A stretch of 7,596 bases of DNA from DATJGR01 sp035494855 (GTDB lineage Bacteria; Pseudomonadota; Gammaproteobacteria; Pseudomonadales; Azotimanducaceae). Positions 1 to 6,080 of the stretch are shown piece after piece (positions within the stretch are counted from its first letter, which is position 1; each line of letters begins with the position of its first letter). The stretch covers positions 1 through 7,596 of the forward strand of contig DATJGR010000157.1 in NCBI GenBank assembly GCA_035494855.1. The letters are read 5' to 3'. The position numbers and the translations under genes were made by a program. Below the pieces are notes generated by a model. That model searched no databases and was not told the origin of the DNA. It worked only from the letters and a program-made list of their open reading frames with translations.

Positions 1-450
1 CCGGGCGCGTTTTTCCGCGTCCGGGATCCGCGTTGCCGACAACAGTTCGATGGCGCGGTCCATCGCCTGCGTCGCCGAGAATCCGCGGTGGACGATCAAG
101 GTTTCGGCGATCTGGTCGCCGATCGTCATCGTCGGGTTCAGTGACGTCATCGGGTCCTGGAAGATCATGCCGACTTCGGCGCCGCGGATATCGACGCCGT
201 CTATCTGCTTGCGACGCAGGATATCGACGCCGCGCAACCTGGCTTCTCCCGCCGTGATGCGGCCGGGCGGCATCGGGATCAGACCCATGATGCTCTGCAC
301 CGTCACCGATTTGCCGCAGCCCGATTCCCCGACGATGGCAAGCGTTTCGCCAGCTTCGACGCTGAAGCTCGCGCCGCGGACCGCGTGCACGGTGCCGCCG
401 TACGTATCGAATTCGACGTGCAGGTCGGTCACTTCAAGCAGCGGCGTCAT
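1..450 (-). CDS. oppD: OppD-type oligopeptide ABC transporter ATPase, N-terminal 150 residues (cut by window edge)
   Basis: This is a cytoplasmic ATP-binding subunit that would power the importer encoded by the genes before it. Visible motifs are an N-terminal opening MTPLLEVTDLHVEFDTYGG typical of OppD/DppD proteins, a Walker A GESGCGKS at residues 41-48, and a Q-loop in MIFQDPMTSLNP at about 95-106, which is characteristic of the Opp/Dpp ATPase family. The reading frame runs off the left end at residue 150, so the ABC signature, Walker B and the C-terminal oligopeptide-binding extension lie outside. The ATG at 450 is preferred because GGAG lies 6 bases upstream and the family opening follows at once. 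Its ATG overlaps the TGA of a 14-codon mini-ORF (ATGA), which suggests coupled translation. OppD rather than OppF is inferred from gene order and the N-terminal sequence. An oppF is expected next but is not in view. Confidence 0.93.
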   Translation of the reverse strand, partial: MTPLLEVTDLHVEFDTYGGTVHAVRGASFSVEAGETLAIVGESGCGKSVTVQSIMGLIPMPPGRITAGEARLRGVDILRRKQIDGVDIRGAEVGMIFQDPMTSLNPTMTIGDQIAETLIVHRGFSATQAMDRAIELLSATRIPDAEKRAR

Positions 451-458
451 TCGCGACT
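447..458 (-). repeat. 12-bp direct repeat, copy at the oppD start
   Basis: On the minus strand this reads AGTCGCGAATGA and contains the oppD start codon. The identical 12-mer occurs 41 bp away at the end of oppC. Each copy encodes Ser-Arg-Glu-stop in the upstream frame and an ATG in the next frame. Confidence 0.7.
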
Positions 459-491
459 CCACTGGAACGAATTGAGCAGCGTAGCGCTCAT
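447..491 (-). CDS. Candidate 14-residue coupling mini-ORF between oppC and oppD
   Basis: A short frame, MSATLLNSFQWSRE, exactly bridges oppC and oppD. Its ATG (491-489) overlaps the oppC stop as ATGA, and its TGA (449-447) overlaps the oppD start as ATGA. A purine-rich GAGAAG lies about 6 bases upstream of its ATG. It has no recognisable domain and could simply be spacer. Its value would be in passing terminating ribosomes from oppC to oppD. Its last codons (SRE-stop) repeat the last codons of oppC because a 12-bp sequence occurs at both junctions, so it may have arisen by a local duplication of the junction. Whether it is translated cannot be judged from sequence alone. Confidence 0.35.
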   Translation of the reverse strand: MSATLLNSFQWSRE

Positions 492-499
492 TCGCGACT
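488..499 (-). repeat. 12-bp direct repeat, copy at the oppC stop
   Basis: This is the second copy of AGTCGCGAATGA. It carries the final Ser-Arg-Glu-stop of oppC and the ATG of the mini-ORF. The exact match is 12 bp; the immediately flanking bases differ on the oppD-proximal side. Confidence 0.7.
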
Positions 500-1885
500 T
501 CTCATGCGCGCGTCGAGCGCATCGCGCAGGCCGTCGCCGAACAGGTTGAACGCGAGCACCGTGATCGAAATGAACAATGCGGGAAAGATCAACTCGTGCG
601 GATGCGTCAGCATCGTTTTGACGCCGTCGTTGCACATGCTGCCCCAGGAAGGGGTCGGCGGCGCCACACCCATGCCGATGAACGACAGGAACGCCTCGGT
701 GAAGATCGCGCTCGGCACCGCGAAGGTGAGCGTCACCAGGATGACGCCGAGCGTATTCGGAATCATGTGCCGCAGAATCAGGTAGCGCGTTTTTGCGCCG
801 AGCAGCCGCGACGCCGCTATGTAGGCCTCTTCGCGAATCTGCAGGATCTGGCCGCGGACGAGACGCGCCGTACCGGGCCAACTGAGCACGACCAGAGCGA
901 CTAACAGCGGCACGATGCCGCTCTCGCCGGGACCGATGCCGAACGCGATCTTGAACAGAATCATGAACAACAACAGCGGAAGCGCGATCACGAAGTCGGC
1001 GAATCGCATCAGCACGGAGTCCACGCGCCCACCGACGAATCCGGCGATGCTGCCGTAGAGGATGCCGATCAGCACGAAGAAGAACGGCGCGACGATGCCG
1101 ATGAACAGCGACACGCGCGCGCCGTACATCAACCTTGCGAGCAGATCGCGGCCGAGGTAGTCCGTGCCGAATGGATGCAGTGCGAGGCGCACCGCATCGC
1201 CATCTGCCAGTTTTCTGGTTTGCGGTACCAGCCCCCGGGCAACTGCCAGTTCCGCGGTGATCACGCGCGTTACGTCCACCGCCAGCGGCGGACCGGGCGC
1301 CAGTTCCATACCGTCGGCGTCGAGCGGAACCACCGAGTAGTAGTAGCGCATCGGATCGAGATCGAGACGGTCTTCGAAACGCGTCTGATCGGAACCGACC
1401 ACCTCACCCAACGGAAGGCCCAGGTCGTGCTCCGGCCCGGGCAACATGATGTTGCGATAGATCAGATATCCGCTCGCTTGCGGATCGGCTGTCCAGACGA
1501 GGCGCACAGCTTGCGTGTTCGCAGGCGCCGCGATGGCAAGCGACAGGGGCTTCGCGCTGTCGTCTGACGTGCGCGCGTCTGCCTGGGTGTCCCACGGACT
1601 GTACGGCGGAACGACGGTGGCGGTTCGACCGGCCCATGGTGTCTGGCTCACCTGATCGACATCCTGGCTGGCCGGGTCTACGCGCCACAGCAGCGGACCG
1701 AGCGTGGTGAACGCGAGCAGCGCGACGATGATGTACGCCGACGCAAGCGCACGCCGATTGCGCTTCAGCCGCAGCCACGCGTCCTGCCAGTAAGACAACG
1801 ACGGTCGCGTCAGCTGCTGTACGCGGCGTTCGACGGTGACCGGTTCGAACGCATTGGACGGAAGGCTGACTTCGGCCATGCTCAC
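488..1885 (-). CDS. oppC: OppC-type ABC permease with a large periplasmic FnIII-like insertion
   Basis: This is an inner-membrane permease of the Opp/Dpp family that would pair with OppB to form the translocation pore. It is 465 residues, against roughly 300 for ordinary OppC proteins. The order is a cytoplasmic N-terminus, TM1 at about 47-68, an extra segment at about 70-235, then the family motif HPFGTDYLGRDLLARLMYGA (237-256), further membrane helices, and the ATPase-contacting EAA loop near EEAYIAASRLLGAKTRYLIL (352-371). The extra segment contains a beta-sandwich-like stretch (about 112-207) resembling fibronectin type III. The GTG at 1885 overlaps the oppB stop (GTGA) with AAGGG 5 bases upstream. 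The ATG two codons later (1879) is an equally possible start. The 3' end overlaps a mini-ORF preceding oppD. The family call is firm; the transported substrate is unknown. Confidence 0.93.
   Translation of the reverse strand: MSMAEVSLPSNAFEPVTVERRVQQLTRPSLSYWQDAWLRLKRNRRALASAYIIVALLAFTTLGPLLWRVDPASQDVDQVSQTPWAGRTATVVPPYSPWDTQADARTSDDSAKPLSLAIAAPANTQAVRLVWTADPQASGYLIYRNIMLPGPEHDLGLPLGEVVGSDQTRFEDRLDLDPMRYYYSVVPLDADGMELAPGPPLAVDVTRVITAELAVARGLVPQTRKLADGDAVRLALHPFGTDYLGRDLLARLMYGARVSLFIGIVAPFFFVLIGILYGSIAGFVGGRVDSVLMRFADFVIALPLLLFMILFKIAFGIGPGESGIVPLLVALVVLSWPGTARLVRGQILQIREEAYIAASRLLGAKTRYLILRHMIPNTLGVILVTLTFAVPSAIFTEAFLSFIGMGVAPPTPSWGSMCNDGVKTMLTHPHELIFPALFISITVLAFNLFGDGLRDALDARMRSRE
1265..1552 (-). 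other. Region encoding an FnIII-like domain inserted in OppC
   Basis: Residues 112-207 of the permease show the alternating pattern of a fibronectin type III fold: VRLVW (127-131), GYLIYRN (139-145), RFEDRL (169-174), YYYSVVPLDADG (181-192) and a final hydrophobic strand near LAVDVT (201-206). The conserved early-strand Trp, the GY-IYR strand and the Tyr-rich strand followed by D-x-D-G are typical of bacterial FnIII domains. It lies between TM1 and TM2, which is periplasmic in OppC topology, so it should sit on the side facing the binding protein. The assignment is by eye. Another Ig-like beta-sandwich is possible. Confidence 0.65.
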
Positions 1886-2814
1886 TCGACCCTTACGCGC
1901 GGGTCGACGAAGCCGTACAGCAGGTCGACGATGATGACCATCAGCACGAGGAAAGCGCCGTAAAACACCGTCGTTCCCATGATTACGGTGTAGTCGAGTT
2001 GTTGTACGGCCTGCACGAAGTAACGCCCGAGACCGGGAATCGCGAACACGAGTTCGACTACGAAACCGCCGGTTGTAATGCCCGCAATCGCCGGGCCGAG
2101 TACTGTGATCACCGGCAGAATCGCGTTGCGCAGTTCGTGTTTCAGGAAAATCCGCGTGATCGGCAGACCCTTCGCCCTAGCGGTGCGGACGTAGTCCGCG
2201 TTGACGATCTCGAGCATCGACGAGCGCATCAGTCGCGTCAGGAACGCCATGGTGCCGAGACCGAGCACGAGCGACGGAACGATCATGTGCGACACAGTGC
2301 CCCAACCGGCCACCGGCAGCAGCGTACGCCCGGCGAGCGCATTCAGATGCACCAACGCGAGTTGCCCGAGCGCGGCAAACACGAAGCTCGGCACCGAGAT
2401 GCCGAGGATCACCAGAAACATGATCACGACGTCAGGCAGACGATTGCGGTACAACGCGGTGAGCGCGCCCCACAGGATGCCGCCGATCGCCGCGAACACG
2501 ATCGCGAGGATGCCGAGCGTTGCAGACACCGGAAAATGCTTCACGATGATGTCGTTGACGCTGCGGTTCTGCTGCGTGAACGAGATGCCGAAGTCGCCCT
2601 TCAGCATATTGCCCATGTAGATCAGGTATTGCTGTGTAACGGGCTTGTCGAGGCCGTACTTGATCTCCAGGTTCTTGCGGATCTGCGCGGTGGCGGCCTT
2701 GTTCTGAATGAGCGGATCGCCGGGGACCGAATGCATCGCGATGAACGTGGCCGTCGCGATGAACCACACGGTGATGATGCCCTGGAGTAATCGCCTGATC
2801 GTGTAGCGGAACAT
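1882..2814 (-). CDS. oppB: OppB-type oligopeptide ABC transporter permease
   Basis: This is an inner-membrane permease, 310 residues, the normal size for OppB/DppB. It opens with the family signature MFRYTIRRLLQGIITVWFIA and carries PGDP (31-34), the periplasmic segment with YGLDKPVTQQYLIYMGN (53-69) and GDFGISF (73-79). About six membrane helices follow, with the EAA loop near ADYVRTARAKGLP (206-218) and a C-terminal VDPRVRVE. I start it at the ATG at 2814 because family homology begins there; an in-frame ATG at 2892 would add 26 polar residues that overlap the end of oppA. No Shine-Dalgarno is evident before 2814, and the start codon lies in a hairpin, so translation probably depends on ribosomes arriving from upstream. 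The stop overlaps the oppC start (GTGA). Confidence 0.94.
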   Translation of the reverse strand: MFRYTIRRLLQGIITVWFIATATFIAMHSVPGDPLIQNKAATAQIRKNLEIKYGLDKPVTQQYLIYMGNMLKGDFGISFTQQNRSVNDIIVKHFPVSATLGILAIVFAAIGGILWGALTALYRNRLPDVVIMFLVILGISVPSFVFAALGQLALVHLNALAGRTLLPVAGWGTVSHMIVPSLVLGLGTMAFLTRLMRSSMLEIVNADYVRTARAKGLPITRIFLKHELRNAILPVITVLGPAIAGITTGGFVVELVFAIPGLGRYFVQAVQQLDYTVIMGTTVFYGAFLVLMVIIVDLLYGFVDPRVRVE

Positions 2815-2829
2815 TCGACTTATCGAATG
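2812..2829 (-). promoter_or_regulatory. Hairpin sequestering the oppB start codon
   Basis: The mRNA-sense sequence CATTCGATAAGTCGAATG is a perfect 7-bp inverted repeat (CATTCGA / TCGAATG) around a 4-base loop TAAG. The oppB ATG forms the 3' end of the stem. The loop supplies the TAA stop of the mini-ORF that begins at 2849. A ribosome finishing that mini-ORF would open the stem and leave oppB's ATG within re-initiation distance. The inverted repeat is directly visible; its regulatory role is inferred. Confidence 0.5.
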
Positions 2830-2849
2830 CGACTGAGAGGCAGCGTCAT
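2820..2849 (-). CDS. Candidate 9-residue coupling mini-ORF between oppA and oppB
   Basis: The frame MTLPLSRIR-stop starts at an ATG that overlaps the oppA stop (ATGA) and ends at a TAA in the loop of the hairpin covering the oppB start. It has the best Shine-Dalgarno in the operon, GGAGG with 6 bases of spacing (2860-2856), while oppB itself has none. This makes initiation here credible and suggests a coupling or leader peptide. The alternative is that a one-base insertion or two-base deletion (or a sequencing error) separated an original oppB start from its frame: 2849 and 2814 are out of frame by two. Confidence 0.4.
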   Translation of the reverse strand: MTLPLSRIR

Positions 2850-4546
2850 CGGCTCCCTCCGATGTACGCGCTGGTGTAATCGGGATCGGCACCGACGACC
2901 CGCCGCACGATGCCGTTGAGGCGCGGGTTGCGCACGTAAACCAGTCCGCGCTCGTAGCTGGGAATGATCACGACGTCCTCTTGCACGATCTTCTGTATCG
3001 CGCCGAATGCATCCATTCGTGCCTTCGGATCGAGCGAACTCTGTGCAATGCGCACGTACCGATCGAGTTCCGGATTCGAGTACGCGCCGCGATTGTTCTT
3101 GTTCCACGACGAGAACAGATCGCCGAACGTCAGCGGATCGTCGTAGTCCGGACCCCAGCCGGCCGCAACCATGTCGAATTGGCCGGCGGTCATCTTCGCG
3201 AGGCGCTGTTTGAAGATCTGCTTGTCGATCTTCACGTCGATATCGAGCGTGCGCTTGAAGACGTTCTGGAAATACTCTGCCTGAGAATTCGACAGTGGGT
3301 CGTCGCCGGTGAGCAGAATCAGCGGCGGCATCGTCTCGACGCCGAGTTCCTGCTTGGCCAGTTCGAGATAGCGACGCGCTTCAGCCACGTCGACGTGCAC
3401 CGTTGCGGGTGGATATTCCTGACGGAACAGTCCGTTTACGCCGGGCAACCACGCGGGAAACAGCGAGACACCGGGCAGGTTGCCGGGCACCTTCATCACC
3501 TTGTAGACGAGTTCACCCGGATCGGACACGAGCGCCAACGCGCGCCGCAGGTTCACGTTCGCGGTCAAGCGCCCTGGGCGATGGTTGAACTCGGTATAGA
3601 AAACGGAGCCGTCGTTGAATCGATTGATCTTCCAGCGGTGCTCCAATGCATCGTTCAGCGTTTCGGCGCTCAGCGGCGCCGTCGCGATCTTGCCGTCCTT
3701 ATAGAGGTTGAGCACCGCGTTTGCGTCGTTGGTGACGTACGGCATGTCGATGACGTCGAGCTTGATGCGATCCGGATCCCAGTAATACGGGTTCTTTTCG
3801 AATCGCAGATGCGCGCCGTGTACCCATTTCGAGATGCGGAATGGCCCGTTGTACAGGATCGCGTCCGCGTCTGCGCCGTAGCGGCCGTTGCACGATTCGT
3901 AGAAGTCTTCGCGCACCGGGCCATAGGTGGCGTAGACGACGAGCTTCTCGAAGTACGGAGTAGGGCGCTCGAAATCCACGGCCAGCGTGCGATCGTCCAC
4001 CGCGCGCGCCCCGAGCGACTCCACTGGCAATTCGCCGCGATTGATCGCTTCGCCATTCTTGATGGGATAAAGAAAGAACGCGTACTCGGAGGCGTTCGCA
4101 GGCTCGACGATCTTGCGCCACGCAAACACGAAATCGTGCGCTGTGACGGGTTTGCCGTCGCTCCAGCGCGCATCGGGGCGCAGCCAGAACGTGGCGCCCT
4201 TCTCATCGATCTCCCAACGTTCGGCGACACCGGGTAGCAGCTTGGTGCCGGGGCCACGGCGCAGCAGACTCTCCATGACGTGGCCGAGCACGAAGCCGCT
4301 GACCTGGTCGGTGGCGCGCGTGCTGTCGAGTTGCGGCGGCTCGCTCGCCATGGCCAGCGTAATGGTGCCGGTGAGCGGGTCAACGGCTTCGGACAGCGAA
4401 CCGCCGCCGCTGGTGAGCTTCGACAACCAGCCGAGCAGTATTGCGAGCGCGATGAATGCGAGGATTCCGAAGAGTGCGAGAAGAGCGAGCTGGCGGCCGG
4501 CCGAGCGTGTGAAAGAGTCGCCGCTGTCGGTGATGACGTCGCTCAT
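2846..4546 (-). CDS. oppA: OppA-type peptide-binding protein with N-terminal membrane anchor
   Basis: This is an extracytoplasmic solute-binding protein of the family-5 type (SBP_bac_5), 566 residues, which would deliver peptides or similar ligands to OppBC. Family signs are ITLAMASEPPQLDST (61-75), a VAERWEIDEKGATFWLRPD stretch (107-125), ARWSDGKPVTAHDFVFAWRK (126-145), YNGPF (232-236), LRRALALVSDP (333-343) and GPDYDDPLTFGDLF (465-478), all close in character to OppA. The N-terminus is odd. A polar head of about 18 residues precedes one hydrophobic stretch (about 19-40), followed by a Gly/Ser linker SGGGS (46-50), with no lipobox Cys and no clear AXA cleavage site. It is therefore probably tethered by an uncleaved anchor. 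The only cysteine noted is C219. The start lies 16 bp after the VWA gene with a poor ribosome site. The ligand is not determined. Confidence 0.93.
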   Translation of the reverse strand: MSDVITDSGDSFTRSAGRQLALLALFGILAFIALAILLGWLSKLTSGGGSLSEAVDPLTGTITLAMASEPPQLDSTRATDQVSGFVLGHVMESLLRRGPGTKLLPGVAERWEIDEKGATFWLRPDARWSDGKPVTAHDFVFAWRKIVEPANASEYAFFLYPIKNGEAINRGELPVESLGARAVDDRTLAVDFERPTPYFEKLVVYATYGPVREDFYESCNGRYGADADAILYNGPFRISKWVHGAHLRFEKNPYYWDPDRIKLDVIDMPYVTNDANAVLNLYKDGKIATAPLSAETLNDALEHRWKINRFNDGSVFYTEFNHRPGRLTANVNLRRALALVSDPGELVYKVMKVPGNLPGVSLFPAWLPGVNGLFRQEYPPATVHVDVAEARRYLELAKQELGVETMPPLILLTGDDPLSNSQAEYFQNVFKRTLDIDVKIDKQIFKQRLAKMTAGQFDMVAAGWGPDYDDPLTFGDLFSSWNKNNRGAYSNPELDRYVRIAQSSLDPKARMDAFGAIQKIVQEDVVIIPSYERGLVYVRNPRLNGIVRRVVGADPDYTSAYIGGSR

Positions 4547-4562
4547 GTCACGTTGAATCGAC

Positions 4563-6065
4563 CTACTGAACGGTTCGCAGCAGGTTACCGACTATCCGCT
4601 CCAAATGCATGAGGCTGTTGCATTCCTCGACCTGGTGGCAGTACGCCGAATAGCGCCGCATTTCGGCGTCGCCGACGGTCCAGCTATTGCGCGACTCCGG
4701 ATTCAGCCAGATCAGACGTTTGCATCGGTCGTACATCTCTTTGAGGATGTCGGTGCGTGGGTCGCCGTAGTTGTTGCGCGCATCGCCCAGGATGATGATC
4801 GTCGTGCGGTTGTCCACGTCGTCGAGACAGTTCTTCTTGAAGTCGACGAACGCCTGGCCGTAGTCGGTGGAGCCGCCGCTGTAGTCGCGCAGCGCCTTCG
4901 CGATGGCGTCTTCGATCTTGTTGCGCTCGAACAGTTCCGTCACCTCGGCGAGGTCCGAGGAGAACGCGAACGAGCGCACCTTCGGCATCACCTCTTCGAG
5001 GCTGTAGAGAAACATCAGCATGAACCGCGCGTAGTTCGCGACGGATCCGCTCACGTCGCAGATCGCGAACACTTTCGGACGGTCGATCTTCACCGACTTC
5101 CAGTGCAGGTCGAAGATCGCGCCGTCGTAAGCCATGTTGTGGCGTAACGTTCGCGGCACGTTCAGCGAACCGCGCTTGAACACTTTCTTCCGGCGCGAGT
5201 GCAGGGCGGCCAGTTTCTTCGCCATCCGGAACACGACTTCCTGAATCAGCCGGAAGTTGCGTTGCTCCACGTTCGACAGCTTGACCTTGCGCAGCAGGTC
5301 TTCACGCAATCGCCGGCCGGTCGCATCGGCGTGCAGCAGGAACTGTTGCTCGACGTAGTCGCGAACCTGTTCGCGCAGCCACTCGCGGCGCTTCTTCAGT
5401 TCCTGCCCGAGCCGTCGCGCCGGCGTGCTGCGGCTTTGCCGAAGCGACGTGATTTCGCGCGACAGGTCGTTCAGGCCCATCTGCTCCATGATGCGGCGCG
5501 TATACAGGCCCTTCTGGGTGAATACCTGGATCTCTTTGAGATTCACCGCTTCGGCTGCGCTCGCCATCGCCATCGCGAGTTCGGTTCGGGCACCTTCGAT
5601 CAGCAGTTTGCCCAATGCCGACGTCGGATCGGACATCTCGCCTTCGCCGAGGTCCTCGTCTTCGTCCTCGTTTACCGCGGAGCCCTTCTTCTTCGACTTC
5701 GATTTGCGTCCGCCGGTGCCGCCGGCGCCTTCGCCACGACCTTCCGCACCCTGGCCGCCTTCGGCGTCTTCGCTTTCGTCGTCTTGCCCCTCTGCGGAAC
5801 CGTCAGCGTCGGACGCCTGTTCCCCGGCGCGGGGCGGATCGGTTTCGAATTTCTTGAACGAGAAGAACGAATCGAAGCACTCGCTGAACGATTCCTTTTC
5901 GTCCGCGGTCTTCGGCAGCACCATAGACAGCGCGTCCTTCAGAAACGCCCGATCGCGATATCCGACCAGCTCCATCGCATTGAAGGCATCGAGCGTCTCG
6001 GCGGTGGAGACGCGCACTTCGGCGTTGCGTAACGCTCGGATGAAGTTGGAGAGGGTGCGTTCCAT
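4563..6065 (-). CDS. CoxE-like VWA-domain protein, partner of the MoxR ATPase
   Basis: This is a cytoplasmic von Willebrand A protein, 500 residues, of the type encoded beside MoxR ATPases (CoxE/VWA family). The N-terminal part (1-72) has the typical VSTAETLDAF opening. Residues 75-147 are a charged low-complexity linker rich in Glu, Asp and Gly, with a basic block KSKSKKK (121-127). Residues 150-300 are mainly helical and charged. The C-terminal VWA domain has the MIDAS motif DVSGS (D337, S339, S341), the second-loop Thr in GGSTD (T400) and the third-loop Asp in LGD (D428), so metal binding looks intact. No signal peptide or transmembrane helix is seen. It starts 15 bp after moxR with a weak ribosome site. 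In known systems such partners act with the ATPase in maturation or remodelling of a client. The client here is unknown. Confidence 0.92.
   Translation of the reverse strand: MERTLSNFIRALRNAEVRVSTAETLDAFNAMELVGYRDRAFLKDALSMVLPKTADEKESFSECFDSFFSFKKFETDPPRAGEQASDADGSAEGQDDESEDAEGGQGAEGRGEGAGGTGGRKSKSKKKGSAVNEDEDEDLGEGEMSDPTSALGKLLIEGARTELAMAMASAAEAVNLKEIQVFTQKGLYTRRIMEQMGLNDLSREITSLRQSRSTPARRLGQELKKRREWLREQVRDYVEQQFLLHADATGRRLREDLLRKVKLSNVEQRNFRLIQEVVFRMAKKLAALHSRRKKVFKRGSLNVPRTLRHNMAYDGAIFDLHWKSVKIDRPKVFAICDVSGSVANYARFMLMFLYSLEEVMPKVRSFAFSSDLAEVTELFERNKIEDAIAKALRDYSGGSTDYGQAFVDFKKNCLDDVDNRTTIIILGDARNNYGDPRTDILKEMYDRCKRLIWLNPESRNSWTVGDAEMRRYSAYCHQVEECNSLMHLERIVGNLLRTVQ
5625..5843 (-). other. 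Charged low-complexity linker segment of the VWA protein
   Basis: Residues 75-147 of the VWA protein consist almost wholly of Glu, Asp, Gly, Ser, Ala and Lys. An acidic part (DDESEDAEGG), a Gly-rich stretch, a lysine cluster and a second acidic run (NEDEDEDLGEGE) follow one another. It is probably a disordered linker between the N-terminal region and the helical middle of the protein. Confidence 0.8.
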
Positions 6066-6080
6066 CTACGCGCGCCGATA

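Noticed and set aside
1999..2790. Open frame of 263 codons on the plus strand, antisense to oppB
   Set aside because: It is extremely Arg/His/Glu-rich without hydrophobic core patterns, and it lies opposite a clear permease gene.
2815..2892. OppB start at the in-frame ATG at 2892
   Set aside because: It would add 26 polar residues ahead of the normal OppB opening MFRYTIRRLL and overlap 47 bases of oppA.
453..4027. 13-bp match GCGACTCCACTGG at 453-465 and 4015-4027
   Set aside because: About one such match is expected by chance in a window this long, and the two copies sit in unrelated contexts.
2981..4237. Open frame of 418 codons on the plus strand, antisense to oppA
   Set aside because: Composition is typical of a shadow frame in a high-GC gene (Arg/His/Val-rich), it has no recognisable domain, and the minus-strand oppA is unambiguous.
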